The notes beneath the pieces were generated by a model. The model saw only the letters and a program-made list of their open reading frames with translations. It had not been told where the DNA came from and did not search any database. Positions 1 through 13,207 of a DNA stretch of 64,000 bases are shown piece by piece (within the stretch, counting starts at the first letter, position 1; every line of letters begins with the position of its first letter). A program made the translations under genes and the position numbers. The DNA comes from Caenorhabditis elegans. Its lineage: Eukaryota; Nematoda; Chromadorea; Rhabditida; Rhabditidae. The DNA is taken from contig NC_003284.9 of assembly GCF_000002985.6 (NCBI RefSeq), forward strand, positions 13,578,001 through 13,642,000, in the 5' to 3' direction.

Positions 1-39
<39 letters not shown>
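1..39. repeat. (AC)n microsatellite at the window edge
   Basis: An uninterrupted AC dinucleotide repeat runs from the first base of the window and probably began upstream of it. It is a simple sequence repeat with no coding role visible here. Confidence 0.95.
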
Positions 40-41
<2 letters not shown>

Positions 42-812
42 CACAAAAACCGAAGACATTATTGAAAGAACAAATGAAAACGGATCGAGGAGGATGAGAG
101 TGAAAAAATGATGAAAATAATTCATAACGTTCGCATCGTCTCCATTATTCTTTTCTCTTTGCAGTTTTGCATCGACTTTTTGGTTTTTGTCTATTTGCAT
201 CACAGAGATTTGTAGCTTGTATTGCGTAAATTTTGATCTACTTTTCTGATTTAACTTGTCTGCCTTGCTTAGTCGACGTGATTATTGAAGTTTAAACAGA
301 TATAAAAGTTAGCTTTCTATAATTGAAATTTTGGAATTCAGATTTTGAATTTTGGCCAACAACTACTTGTACAAATGTAAAGTAGAATGAGATAGCTCAA
401 GTTTTAAGGTATTAGGTTTTGCGATATTTTACGAAAAAAATTATCAAACCGAAAAAGATTGCAAAATATCGCGGTGCGTATTGTTTGCAAGTGTTTACTA
501 TATCTGAATTAATGACCAAACCTTAACTTATAAATATTGAAAGAAATTCAATTTTTGAAAAAAAGGTTTACATGGTTCATAAAACAGTGAAGCTTGACAC
601 TAATTCATAACTTTTTTCTTAAAACATCAATTACAAACTCAATTTGTACCGTGCATAGTTTGCACCTCCTTTCCAATGATCAAAAACTGGCAACGCCAGT
701 GGCAATAAACGCTTTTATCACGTTTTGGTCTTTTATCTCGAAAATTTGCTGGTATCAATATTTTATTGACTTCCACTTTTTGTTAAAACAGTCTACTTGA
801 ACTGTTAGAAAC
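40..812. other. Intergenic AT-rich DNA upstream of the first gene
   Basis: No supported gene. An open frame at 594-800 has no coding signature and no splice context. This stretch presumably carries the promoter of the gene starting at 813. Confidence 0.6.
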
Positions 813-3477
813 ATGCTATTAAAGTCGACGATTTTTCTATTTTTCCTGGATATTGTGCATGCTCAGATTGGAGCTCGTGAGTTGCTAGATTTTAAAAAGT
901 TTTCTCTAATCACTTTCTAATTCATATATTTCAGAATGCCAATCCAGAACAGTAAATGTTACTTCAATACAAGGTACAATACCATATCCATCTGTGAATT
1001 TAGTGAAAATTGACCAATGGGAGTCTTGCTATTACAACGTAATACTTTTTTTTGTTCATCAAATTTTTATCCAACCCTATATTTCCAGTTCATTATCCCA
1101 TTGGGCTACGCTTTGCAATTTCAAATTTCATACACAATGGACAAAGGGGATGTTTTAACAATAACAAACAGTCTAGGAGTTACTGTGGGGTGAGTATATT
1201 GTACTCCGAAAAACGAATTCTTTCAAAAAAAATTCAGATTCACAAACTTTACGGGTGTTCAAAAAGACGTGTACTGGTGCACAGCGGGAGATTCCACTCT
1301 CAGAGTAACTTCCTTTTCCGGAAATCTTGCATTTCTGATTTCATACCAGTTTTACTCATGTGAGTCGGGCTATGAGAAAGATGGTTTCAAAATGTTTACC
1401 ATGCCAAAAGTACTTAAGAAATTAAAAAAAAACAATTGCGATCAGTTTGATATTAATCGAAATATATAAGGAGATTACCGGTACAAAAATGTTTGTTCTC
1501 TTAATGTCAATGAGGGATAACATTTTTGGAAGAGATAGGAAACTATCTTGCGGTTAAAAATTCAAATGTATATTTTATTTTTGTTTGAAAACCCAAAAAG
1601 TAACTGTACAACTCTGCGATCAAATATCTTTACCTTGCTATTATCTAATATGAATTGACAAATGAAAATTGGATTTATTTTCAGTGAAGTCATATTTCCC
1701 TCTCATGAGGTACAGTGGAGACTACTTCCAGGTTTCTCAAATTCCTCCGGCTCAATACTTGATCTTTTATGGATCCAAGGTATGTGTTCATATGTTGAGA
1801 AAGGTTTTGAATAGCTTTGTATTCTTTTTTTTCATGGTAATGAATAATAAATAAAATGCTCACAATTCAGCTTGCCTTGACTCTGGCTGCTAACACTGCT
1901 GCGGAATCACTCAAAAATCTCGATCGGTATATGCTTTATATTGGAACTGATGTGATGCAGTATCCAGCAAGTGGAACTCTTGCAGATTTGATAAATGGGA
2001 CACAGTTTTACGATAATGGAAGGATGTATTATGCAAATTGGATAACAATTGTGAATTTTTATGATGACTTTAAATCTGATGCCTATATCATTGCAAACGA
2101 TGGGCCTGGTAAATTTCTATTTGTTTGTAATATCCTAGAACCGTTTTCTTTTTAGAAATTACAAGCAGTTATCAATTTTTCATAACTCCACCAAACAATT
2201 TTACATCTAAAGTTTTGTTTGATGTAACCGATGGTGGAGGAGCAGTGACATTTGCGTGTCCAGATTGTACCAATTTTTATATTAATCAGCTAGTTTTTGA
2301 CACAATGCTAACATCACCGAATGGATATATTGCTTTTCAAGGGAATACTCCTTCTCAGATTTATATGGCAAAGGTCATCAATTATAAGTGAGAGTTTTTT
2401 TTGGTTTTTTTTTTGAAAACCTAATTTTCATCATTGTCTTTGATAGAAATTATGGCATTTTCAACGTTTGCAACTTACTGTAATTAATATTTAGAATCAT
2501 TTTTTGAATAATCAATAATTATAAATTTAATTATATGCTACCAATTCATTTTGAGAAAATGTGTGAATTGTGTATAAAAATATAACACTACTAGATTAGC
2601 ATTACCTATATTTTCAGCGCAACTTCTTTCAATCCAAATCAGCTACCTCAAATTATACCAACTAACAAATTCACTTTGCTGATGTATAAATCTTTATTCA
2701 CTATTGAGCTATACAGTGGTGATGAATATTCTGCATGGAAACAACCAAGAGTAGGACGTACTGGACTAATTTCGTCGGTGTCATTATGGGAGACTGTATG
2801 GGATTCGGCGACTTTCCAATATGAAATTCGAGACGATAGTCAATTGTACAATTTCAATGTGAATATAGATAATATGAATTTCACTGGAGTTAACTTCCTT
2901 AATTTGTGCATTGGTTCGGGACCAGGGTACAATAATCAAGTGAATTTGACGTGAGTACCATCAAGATTGCAGTTATCTACAATATTATGGTATTTACAGA
3001 TACCCACCAGCATTGAACAGTAGTGTGACATCGATTGGAAACTATTTGACAACTTCTGCAAATTTTACAATGAGGGGTTACATCACACTTTACTATGAAA
3101 TTACTGCGGCATCTGGAACAACTACGCAACCTATTTTGAGCACCATGACTAGCTCTACAACAAAAACTTTAACAAGCACTACAACCATCACTACAACAAA
3201 AGCTAATATCTTGACCACGACAGCTACAACTACGACACCGCCCGTAACTTCTGCTCCAGCCACAACCTTTATTACGCCTGTACCATTCACACCACCAGTC
3301 ACGAACTCTACAACAATTTATTCCTCTAACACTGGATCAACGTTGTCCACTACTATAGGCCTACCCATCACTCAAGTATCCGTTCAGACAACAACTCAGA
3401 CTGCCCCCTTGAAAGTAGTTTTATTGAATGTATTGTCATTTGTCCTGATAGCTGAGCTGTTTAAGAATTTGTTGTAG
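813..3477 (+). CDS. Secreted, probably GPI-anchored Thr-rich nematode protein (CUB-like N-terminus suspected)
   Basis: Nine exons splice in one continuous frame to about 588 residues: 813-876, 935-1038, 1089-1189, 1238-1359, 1685-1779, 1871-2108, 2156-2387, 2618-2950, 3000-3477. All introns are GT-AG. The protein begins with a signal peptide (MLLKSTIFLFFLDIVHA). The first 150 residues, with few cysteines and many aromatic beta-strand-like segments, recall the nematode CUB-like family (PF02408); this is a resemblance judged by eye, not a search. The last exon encodes a roughly 80-residue Thr/Ser/Pro stalk (probably heavily O-glycosylated) and a final hydrophobic segment ending at the C-terminus (VVLLNVLSFVLIAELFKNLL), as in GPI-anchor signals. 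There are several N-glycosylation sequons. An AATAAA lies at about 3538. Proteins of this build are often intestinal or cuticular and immune-induced, but the sequence itself does not show function. The exon structure is well supported; the function is unknown. Confidence 0.8.
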
Positions 3478-4201
3478 TGAAGAAGATTTACTAAGTTTTT
3501 AAATTGATCAGATTAATATGTCGAACAAATGCTTTTCAATAAATCACATTAAACCAATCAGCGACAACTTTGTTGTGTACAAAAAATTCAAGCGTTCTTT
3601 AAACTTTTTTGATAATCAAAAGAAATCATTTAAAGGATTATAAAGGATTAAAGGACGATCCGTTCTTCAAGTGCTGTGCACGGAGTCAGGTACACTGCCT
3701 GGCGGTGCTCCCACTGTGCTATGGTTAAAGCCATGTCCTAGCCGGGGAATGTAGCCGATAATCCAGTCGTGGATTGCTTCACTTCCCACTAGAGGCTGGT
3801 GAACATTGGGGGTAAGGCTGGACTTGAACTCGTGACCTCCAGATTGCTAGCGGCCACCACTACCGACTGTGCTATCCTGACCCCCATATTTTGTAATTTT
3901 ATCTTCCTTCTTTACTGTGTTTGCTCATAACGTCGTGAACTTAACATTGCAAAAAATTGAACGCTTGCAACGTTTCTGAACGGAAATTTTGCATGTGATC
4001 AGGAAGTGTTACAATATCTTCAAATTTTGGAATCTTGCCCCCTAATATTTTCAATTCATATTCTCCCAGCTAGATCTTAACTGGAACTTTAAAATCTAGA
4101 GCGACCTCATTTTTGCGTGCCAGATAGCAATCTCGACTGTTCCTCTTCTTCCTTCACAGTTTTCCTTATTCATCCCATTCACCGGGTCACTTCACTTCAA
4201 T
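3478..4201. other. Intergenic region with a SINE-like element
   Basis: It contains the 3' UTR and AATAAA of the upstream gene, then the tRNA-derived element listed separately, then about 300 bp of AT-rich promoter sequence before the small gene at 4202. Confidence 0.6.
3625..3885 (-). repeat. tRNA-derived SINE-like element
   Basis: Read on the minus strand, this GC-richer block starts with GGGGGTC. It carries an A-box-like TAGCACAGTCGG (plus-strand 3863-3874) and a B-box-like GAGTTCAAGTCC (3820-3831), about 43 nt apart. An ACCCCC run nearly pairs with the 5' end, as in a tRNA acceptor stem. D, anticodon and T stems are degenerate, so it is not a functional tRNA. A unique body of about 150 bp follows, and the element ends in short repeats of a CCTTTAAT/CCTTTATAAT type, resembling a SINE tail. 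This is the architecture of a Pol III, tRNA-derived SINE. I cannot name the family. Confidence 0.7.
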
Positions 4202-4600
4202 ATGAGAATCATCATCATCTGTCTCATTTTTCTGGCATTCTTGGTTAATCTAGTGGATAGTGTATGTAAAGCAGGTTAGTTGCCATTTGTATTCTAATCC
4301 ATCAAACAAATTCGATGTTTGTAGAGGATTACTGTCCCGGAGGTTGGAATGTGATGAGAAAGGCAGATGATACCCCACAGACTTGTGACGCAATGGGCGG
4401 AGTCAAATGTCAAAAACCGTATTCGTGTGTGCATTCTAGATGTGGAATGGATTTCTGTTGTGCTCACACTTGTAAGTGCAAATATGAATGTTGAAAGTAA
4501 ATCAAATTGTGCTTTTCCAGATAAAATTGACCAATGGAAGCGACAACAAGAAATTGAAGCCGACATTAAAGAAGCAGAAATGGAAGATGCTGAGCTCTGA
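4202..4600 (+). CDS. Small secreted protein with one lustrin-like cysteine module
   Basis: Three exons (4202-4274, 4325-4471, 4521-4600) splice in frame to 99 residues. Residues 1-20 form a signal peptide (MRIIIICLIFLAFLVNLVDS). Residues about 28-73 hold a compact cysteine module with the order C-P-G-G-W ... C ... C-x4-YSC ... C-x4-CC, which resembles the lustrin cysteine-rich repeat (PF14625) common in nematode extracellular matrix and protease-inhibitor-like proteins. The last 25 residues are charged and probably helical (many Glu, Lys and Gln). The start was chosen because it gives the signal peptide and the first AUG of the exon. A role in the extracellular space is supported; the precise function is not known. 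Confidence 0.8.
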
Positions 4601-6779
4601 AAATTGTTCTTTATTTCGTTTTTTCCTCACGTTTGAACGTCAATGTTTGCTCATTGCTCTCTTGGATTAGCTTTATTTGCAGAAACGTTTTTCACTTTTC
4701 CTATTCGCTCAATTTCTTTTTTTTTTCAAACTTTCTCCATAAAAAATATTGTGTTTTATTTTTGAAAACGAAGCAAGTCAAAAGGACGTTATTGAGAAAA
4801 AGAGTGAGAAAAGTTCACACCGATAATTTTTTACTCTAAAGCGACAAACATAGTTGAAGTGGATGAAATTTGAATTTCGCGCGCACTGACTGTTATATAA
4901 ACTTGTTTTTTTTTAACAAACAGAAAGTTTTGTATTAAAAAAATCAATCTAGAAAATGAAAAACTTGAGCGTCTACTTAAAATTATAATAAATTTTCAAG
5001 CATATTCTCTCATTTTTCAAAAAAATGTTCAGTTTCTCTTTTAATTCCTCAGTATGCACTGCATTATAAGCTTTGATGTTTTCCCCATTTAAACTACTCC
5101 CTCTTTAAAACATATTTAACACTTGATTACCCATCAAAATCCCGATTAATTCGATCAAGATGTTTGGAAATTTGAGAATGGGAAATCTGATTAGTTCTTG
5201 ATAAATTTGGTTTTTATATATTTTTTTAATATTTTTCACTCTGTGAATAGACATGAAAATACAACAAAAAAATTTAAAAATTGAAAATCTTCTGGAAAAC
5301 TTTTGAATTAGTTTTTCAAAAAGTTGGCAGTAGGCTTCAAAAACTCAAAAAATTGATTTCAAAAACTCAAAAAATTGATTTCAGTTTGAAAAGCGGCATT
5401 TTCAATATTCTAGAAGAACCTGATTTCAATTTTTAAAAGTTAAAATTAGAAAAAAGTTTTGCTATAGTAAATAAACACCGTAGTTTTTGTTAGTTTCATA
5501 ACCATGTGAATCCAATAGATCACTGTTCAAAAATTGTAGAAAAAGTCAACAAAAACAACACCAGAGATCAGAGCCATGCGATTGATTTGAGAATTTAAAA
5601 TCATTCAAACCTTCCACGCAGGCCGAAGTAACTGATCTGGAAGTTGTGCTTTATAAAAAAAACAGACATAGTTCAGTACTTAAAGCGGAAAACATTGTGG
5701 ACACGCAGATTGTGCTTGTGTTTTTGGTTGAGGGTTTATTTTACTGATAGCCTATATCTGACGTACTGATATGTATTTCATGTTCTTCTACAAACGTTTA
5801 TTGAAAACTAGTAACTTCTCCGTATCTGCTCTTGACTGTGTCTAATCGTTACAACACTTTTCAATTGGGCTTGTAAATTAGCCTCAAGGTTACGTGGTAA
5901 GGCGAGACACACTTCCGATTCTTTCACAGTACTTCTCACCGATTTGTTGCCCATTGCAATGATGCCTAATTCCTTCGGCCTGTTTACGTGTTTAGAGGGC
6001 AACACGTAGATGCATGTTCTTCTCTGGTGTTCTCTCTTCCCATCTCACACTCCCTCACTCGGTTCCATCGCTTGTCACCGTACGCCAGACAACTACTCTC
6101 TACAAAAAACACACTGCCTCACCCCCTCTCCCCCTATCTGCTGTCCACCACCTGCACCATTCGGCGGGGGTGATGGCGATTGGAGACTGGGGTGACCGAC
6201 CGAAACCATTAAATCGACGCTCACTGTTGCGTGTATGTGTGTGCCCTCCCTTTCTCCTCCTTTCGCCCAGAAAAACACTCACACAAACAATATCGATTCG
6301 AGTATAGTGTGCAAGGTGAAGAGACGGAGGGCCCGACGGGGTGAGCACACAAACAACATTGGTTTGAATTTTTTCTGCCTTGCGATGTTTCGAAAAGTTG
6401 CGTATTTAATTTGTTGTGATGTGATATGTTTTGTTTTTTTTGCCAGTTTTTTTCTCTTAAATTTCATAATAAAATCAGGCAGTATTATATATTCTTTTCT
6501 CAGCCCATCAAAACCAACAGGTGATTATAATCGTGAGAAACACGAACGTCTCCCAGTCTTCTTCCTTCTCAAGCCCTTTTGTCTTCATAAAAGTGTTTGC
6601 TCGTTCTGTAAAGCGCACAGATTTTGGTGCGATGAATCATGCGTAGTTCAAAATCAAACAAAGACAGAGACTCGATGCTTGCAAGTTTTGTTACTTTTTT
6701 ATTCTCACTTCAATACTTCTTTTTTCACCGCTCTTTAATATCTTTAATATCTTCCTTAAAATTGTGTTTTGCAGGTACT
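4601..6779. other. Intergenic region and 5' flank of unc-84
   Basis: No supported gene. It includes a perfect 22-bp tandem duplication (5339-5382). A C/T-rich stretch at 6000-6350 leaves several frames open by composition only. A TTTTGCAG acceptor at 6767-6774, 5 nt before the unc-84 ATG, is probably the trans-splice or 5'-UTR acceptor. Confidence 0.6.
5339..5382. repeat. 22-bp tandem duplication
   Basis: Two identical adjacent copies of a 22-bp AT-rich unit (5339-5360 and 5361-5382). A simple local duplication. Confidence 0.9.
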
Positions 6780-9700
6780 ATGGCTCCCGCAACGGAAGCC
6801 GACAACAACTTCGACACCCATGAATGGAAATCGGAATTCGCATCCACACGCTCTGGACGCAATTCTCCAAACATTTTTGCAAAAGTTCGCCGGAAGCTTC
6901 TCCTGACTCCACCAGTTCGAAACGCCAGATCGCCACGTCTTACCGAAGAAGAGCTGGATGCTTTGACAGGCGACTTGTATGTTACCCCCCTCCCCCTTTT
7001 TCTCATTCAAATTTCGCGCCACATACGGCCGAGGTTTCACGCGCACCTGCTAGGCCACGTTTTGTTTGTGTATTTTGGAACTCAGTTTGCTTGTACTTGA
7101 CGCCCTAGAAGCCTTTGACAAATATGTAAAAGCTGTGTTGTTCTGAGCAGTGAGGTGGAAAAGAGGAAAAGTAGAACACCAGAAAGTATCGGGTTACAAG
7201 GGTGGGTTAAGGCGAAGGAATCTGAGCGGGAAGAAGAAGAATAAAGGTCACTTACCAGTGAGCTCTTGGTGGTTCCGTTTCTTTTTGAGTTTTAAGTCTG
7301 TGTGAATGTTGGTTGTTTAATTTTAAATATGTAGTGTTTACAAGTCTTGTATAAAAATTAGAAAACCAAGGCGAAACGAAACCTATAATAGAAGATTAAC
7401 TTTTCCTGGCATTTTCAAATGTTGAACTTATATTCCTAATGTAATAAAATTTTCATAATTTCTTTTTCAGACCATACGCAACCAACTACACATACGCATA
7501 CAGCAAAATCTACGATCCATCCTTGCCGGACCACTGGGAAGTGCCAAACCTTGGTGGTACTACTTCAGGATCACTCTCTGAGCAGGAGCACTGGTCAGCG
7601 GCCAGTCTCAGCAGACAGCTTCTCTATATCCTCCGTTTCCCCGTCTACCTTGTTCTTCACGTCATCACCTACATTTTGGAAGCTTTCTACCACGTCATCA
7701 AGATCACTAGCTTCACCATCTGGGACTACCTGTTGTATTTGGTGAAACTCGGTAAGTTGTTTTTCTGCAAAATGTTAGAATTAAAAAAAAAATTTTTTTT
7801 CAGCGAAAACTCGTTACTACGCCTACCAAGATCATCGTCGCCGTACAGCTCTCATTCGCAACCGGCAAGAGCCATTCTCCACTAAGGCTGCTCGTTCTAT
7901 TCGTCGATTCTTTGAGATCCTTGTCTACGTCGTGCTTACTCCTTACAGAATGCTCACAAGAAGTAACAATGGCGTGGAACAGTACCAGTACCGTTCGATC
8001 AAGGATCAATTGGAAAATGAGAGAGCTAGCAGAATGACGACAAGATCTCAAACATTGGAAAGAAGCCGCAAGTTTGATGGATTATCGAAATCACCAGCAC
8101 GCCGAGCAGCTCCAGCCTTTGTGAAGACTAGTACAATTACCAGAATCACTGCCAAGGTGTTCTCGAGCTCTCCATTCGGAGAAGGAACGTCCGAAAATAT
8201 AACCCCGACTGTTGTGACTACTAGAACAGTGAAGCAACGCTCAGTTACCCCAAGATTCCGCCAAACCCGTGCCACTCGTGAAGCTATAACTCGAGCACTC
8301 GATACTCCGGAACTCGAAATCGACACACCACTCTCCACATATGGACTTCGAAGCCGAGGACTGAGTCATCTGAATACTCCTGAACCAACTTTTGACATTG
8401 GTCATGCTGCTGCAACTTCCACGCCTTTGTTCCCACAAGAAACTTACAATTATCAATACGAAGAAGCGACAGGAAATAAGATTAAAACTGCATTCACTTG
8501 GCTAGGTTACTTGATATTGTTCCCGTTCTTTGCGGCACGACATGTATGGTATACGTTCTACGATTATGGAAAGAGTGCCTACATGAAGCTGACCAATTAT
8601 CAGCAAGCGCCAATGGAGACTATTCATGTCAGGTATGAACATTTTAAATTTATGATGACCGAGTTCAATTTTTTTCATGTTATTTATACAGAGATATCAA
8701 CGAACCGGCACCAAGTTCATCAGATGTTCATGATGCTGTTGGTGTTTCTTGGAGAATTCGAATTGCCGATTTCTTGAGCTCATTCGTAGCAACAATCGTT
8801 GAAGCGCATCAAGTGGTATTTGCAATGTTCAAAGGAGGAATTGTTGAGACAGTTTCCTATTTTGGAGGACTATTTGCTGGTCTTACCGATAAGAAATCAT
8901 CAAAGTTCTCGTGGTGTCAAATTCTCGGTCTACTTCTGGCTCTTCTCTTCGCCATCTTTCTCCTTGGATTCCTGACATCTGACAACACAGCAATAAGAGT
9001 TAAAGAAATTACCAAAGATAAGAATGCATCTAAGAAGTCGGAAGGATCCCTCCCAGCTGTGCCAATCTGGATTTCAGCTGCAAATCACGTTAAACATTAC
9101 ACATGGATGGTGAAGGAATTTGTTGTAGATATTGGTATGTTATAAATCTCATTTTTCTGTTCAGTGTAGAAAACAACATCTTTAAATTCCAGCATTTGAC
9201 ACGTACAACTATGGAAAGTCGACGATTGGTAGACTTGGCACTACTCCACGTTATGCTTGGGACCTGATTGCAAGCGGATGTGGCGCTGTTGGAAATGGCT
9301 TAAAATCTGTGCTCTCATCGAGTTTTCGATTCATCGATTTTTGTGCTGGAAAGCTATTTTACTATGGCTCAGATGGGTTCTTGTCAGCAAACAAGTCTAT
9401 CGGAACCTTTTTCAACGGTTGCTACGAGACCTTGTACAACGGATGCACAGCAATTGGTAAGGAAAATACAAATTGTATGCAGTCAAAATGTGGTAAAACT
9501 TTAAAAAATTAAAATTCGATCAATCCATTATGCTGGAAATCTTTAGTAATTTTCAACATCTTATCAATGGGACATGAGTATTAGCTTTTATTTTTCAGAA
9601 CAGTAATTTACTTGGTATTTGTGAAATAGAAAACTGAATTCCAAAATGTTTGTAACGAATGAAATAAAATGGAAATAAAAGTGTTGAGCAACATGCTAGT

Positions 9701-11496
9701 ATTATTTTATTTTTCAGGCTTAGAACTTATTAACTTTTTGAGTTATTAATTGAGTAGAATCCTAAGCCTAAAATACCATTCACGTTTTATTTAATTTTTT
9801 TTGAAACATCAAAAAACTTTTGTAGTACCAGCAAGTACCATTTACACGTAAAAAAATGATATTATCTGTTTTCACTATTTGTATTTACAACAAGAAAGAC
9901 ACTACAAAAAACCAAAGAAAATCGCTTTTTTTACAGTTGGCCATACAAAGAGCTTCATCTACAATGCTTCAAATGCTGTTTACAACTTTTTCTCAACTAT
10001 CTTTGCCGGTCTCTTAAACTTTTCTACTTCTTCCCAAAACTCCATTCTTTCTCTTCTCAAGTCATTTGGCACCGGAATCACTAACATTTTTTGTAAGTGC
10101 TACAATTTTCAAACTATAAACTTAAATGGTGTTTTTTCTTCAGATAACTTCATTTATGCACCAATCGCTGGAGTGTTCAACTTTGCTGGTGATAACTACA
10201 TGTATTTCTTCAATGAGGTAGCGGCAGTCTTTGGAAAAGTGTACAACTCCGTGGTTTCCGTGCTCAAAACTGTAATTAACTGGATTCTCTTCCTCATTGC
10301 CTACCCATTCAGTTTGTGCACTCGTGCTTGGATTCGCATCAGCCAATATGCTCCAGAAGATGTTGTTCAAGTGATTCCAATTCCACAAGCTATTACCCCA
10401 ACTCCGGATGTGGAGCGTATTGTTGAAGAGCCACTGAGAAAAGTCACCGATGTGGAGGACGAAGAACTAGTGATAATTCCCGCCCCCGCACCTAAACCTA
10501 TCCCAGTCCCAGCGCCAACTCCGGCCCCAGTAATTATCCATCAGACTAACGTTGTTGAGACTGTTGACAAAGATGCTATCATTAAGGAGGTAACGGAGAA
10601 GGTAACTAACTAATCAATTATTGAATGATTGATGTTTTGTACATATGTACATAATAAAGATTTTTGTTATTTTTAGCTTCGCGCCGAGTTGTCCGCCCAA
10701 TTCCAGCAAGAGCTTAGCGCAAAGTTTGAGCAAAACTACAACACAATTATTGAGCAACTGAAAATGGAAAACACCAACATTCAATATGATAAGAATCATT
10801 TGGAAGCTATCATCCGTCAAATGATCTACGAGTATGACACGGATAAAACTGGGAAAGTTGACTATGCCCTGGAGAGCTCAGGTGGAGCTGTTGTGTCAAC
10901 AAGATGCTCGGAGACGTACAAAAGCTACACAAGGCTGGAAAAGTTTTGGGATATCCCAATCTACTATTTCCATTACTCTCCAAGAGTTGTCATTCAGGTG
11001 AGCGCTTTAGGATCCTCTGACTCCAAGCCTATTATCTTTTCATTTTCAGAGAAATTCCAAATCCCTGTTTCCTGGGGAATGCTGGTGCTTCAAAGAATCC
11101 CGTGGCTACATTGCTGTCGAGCTGTCTCATTTCATTGATGTTTCTAGCATCAGCTATGAGCACATTGGATCAGAAGTTGCTCCAGAAGGGAACCGGTCGA
11201 GTGCTCCAAAGGGAGTCCTCGTTTGGGCTTACAAGCAGATTGACGACCTGAACTCGAGAGTTTTGATTGGCGACTACACTTATGATCTTGATGGCCCGCC
11301 ACTTCAATTCTTCCTTGCCAAGGTAAGTCCGAATGATTAATTCTTGACAAGTGTGTGGCTATTATCGAATTAACATTTTCAGCACAAACCCGATTTTCCT
11401 GTCAAGTTTGTGGAGCTCGAGGTGACAAGCAATTACGGAGCTCCGTTCACATGTCTCTACCGCCTTCGTGTTCATGGAAAAGTTGTTCAAGTTTAA
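6780..11496 (+). CDS. unc-84: UNC-84, SUN-domain inner nuclear membrane protein
   Basis: Ten exons (6780-6976, 7471-7751, 7804-8632, 8692-9134, 9193-9456, 9937-10092, 10144-10601, 10677-10997, 11050-11322, 11383-11496) join in frame to 1111 residues, the length I recall for UNC-84. The N-terminal ~510 residues face the nucleoplasm and in the known protein bind lamin. One strong membrane span lies at about residues 510-532 ([18 protein letters not shown]). A Pro-rich linker at about 830-855 ([16 protein letters not shown]) precedes a coiled-coil-like segment and the SUN domain at about 940-1111. The conserved KASH-disulfide cysteine is at 953 in STRCSETY, followed by GECWCF and the terminal CLYRLRVHG. 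Established role: it recruits the KASH proteins UNC-83 and ANC-1 to form LINC bridges for nuclear migration and anchorage. Start: first in-frame ATG, 5 nt after a TTTTGCAG acceptor. No anomaly is visible. Confidence 0.97.
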
Positions 11497-12034
11497 TTTA
11501 TTTTGTTAATCTTGTTTTTATGGTCAAATTTTCAATTTCCATTGATCTGATTCCGAAATGTTTCAATTTCACCCCTCTCCTGCCAATTTTTCAAATCACA
11601 ATTCATTTTCCCAAATTTTTCCAGTTCCCTTGTTATATTTTTAGCGCGTGTCCATTTTTTTTCAAAGTATAGAATATCATTACATTTTCATGCAGTTTAC
11701 CGGTCTCCTGAATACTTGGCCTGAATATATTTGAATGCAAAACCAATCACTCTCTATTTCTCTGCAGCCTTTACCCCCTGATCTCAAAATACTTTATCGA
11801 TTTTCATAAATTATTTCAATATCTTTTGTTCTTGTAAAACTGAACTAAAACCCATTATGTGGAAGAGTGAATAAGTGTTAGATTGGCATAACAAACCGTA
11901 ACCGATGGATTCGCAGCAAACGACATTAATTGAGTATACCGCCTAACACATTCATTGATCATTTCTTTTGTATTCCTCGGGCTATATATACTAAACCATG
12001 CGAGAGCGTTAACATTGTATTTTCTTCAATTTTC
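11497..12034. other. unc-84 3' flank and collagen promoter
   Basis: AT/pyrimidine-rich sequence without a supported gene. It must hold the unc-84 3' UTR and the promoter of the first collagen. Confidence 0.6.
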
Positions 12035-13207
12035 ATGGAGTCCTGTGTAGATTTAAAATTACGAATTTTCAAATTTGTGGCGTACTCTGTCGTTGGAAGC
12101 TCAGTAATAGCTACAGCGTTTCTTTGTGTAACACTACCGTTGATTTACGAGCATGCACAAAATGGAATGATGACTATTAGCAGAGAAGGAGCATATTGCA
12201 AGGTGAGTGATAAACTAAGCATTAGTAATGTTTTGTGCTGAAATAGTTTTTAGTAGTGTATACCTGAACATTTTAGTAATTGAAGTTCTTCCTAGCAAAA
12301 CATAATTGTCATTTTACATAGAAGTTTGCGGCAATTAAGAGTATAATATTTTCAGAAGTCTATAAACGAAATCTGGTTTGATATGACCGAAGATGTCGAC
12401 ATCGTCCACAATCGAACAATTCGCGAAGCTTACACTGTTACTAGAGGTGAAGGTAACACTGGTTACGCTGTTGGAAGAGGAAGCAATATTAAACCCCGCG
12501 GCTATAATACTGGGTATAGATCCCAGAAAAAGAAGAATAATGGTTGGAGAAGCCCACCACGCAGCGGAATTGTTGTTGCGTCAGAAGGAGGAACCTGCAT
12601 GGGATGCTGCAATCCAGGTCCTCCCGGTCCATCTGGCCACCCAGGAAAACCAGGTCGACCAGGAAGACCAGGTGGTCACGGGATGCCAGGAATGCCCGGA
12701 CTAGGCGCATCGCCTTGCCAACCTAGAACTCAATCACAGTGTCAACAATGTCCACAGGGACCCCCAGGCCCTCCAGGTCTGAACGGACAGCCCGGCCTGC
12801 CCGGTGGAATGGGGCCACCAGGTCAGTCAATGTCAAACGTACTACCAGGACCTCTAGGACCACCAGGACCGCCCGGGCAGCCTGGTAACCACGGTTTGGC
12901 AGGGCAACCAGGAAGTCCTGGACAATCGGTGCTGGGCGGAATCGTCGGGTTTGCTGCACCAGGCCCAATGGGTCCTCCTGGACTAATGGGGCCACCAGGC
13001 TTGGATGCACAAAATGGAGCAAATGGCTTTGGCCCGCCAGGACTGCCAGGACCACCAGGACCACCAGGAAGACCAGGAAGCGACGGTAATCCTGGAGTTC
13101 CAGGGCAAAGTGGTGGATCAAGAAGACATGGAGAAAAGGGTGTTTGTCCAAAGTATTGTGCCATGGATGGAGGAGTATTTTTCGAAGATGGCACTGTTCA
13201 GCGCTAG
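12035..13207 (+). CDS. Cuticle collagen (SQT-1/ROL-6-like ending), first of a tandem pair
   Basis: Two exons, 12035-12202 (56 codons) and 12356-13207, give 339 residues. The N-terminus is a membrane-anchor region ([19 protein letters not shown]). It is followed by a furin/BLI-4-type cleavage candidate HNRTIR at about 74-79. Next comes a basic spacer with a Lys/Arg run (SQKKKNN) that its neighbour lacks. The Gly-X-Y region starts after GCCNPG and is interrupted by Cys-containing breaks ([12 protein letters not shown] and others). The C-terminus [19 protein letters not shown] matches the SQT-1/ROL-6 style with its paired cysteines and tyrosine-containing cross-linking tail. It should be secreted by the hypodermis, form trimers and enter the cuticle. 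An AATAAA is near 13258. Pro codons are mostly CCA but more mixed than in the neighbour. I am confident it is a cuticle collagen but do not assign a col number. Confidence 0.93.

Noticed and set aside
3820-3885. A functional tRNA gene
   Set aside because: A- and B-box-like motifs are present but the D, anticodon and T stems do not pair properly, so it is the head of a SINE-like element.
6014-6738. Several open frames upstream of unc-84
   Set aside because: C/T-rich composition leaves several frames open; no start context, splice structure or codon bias.
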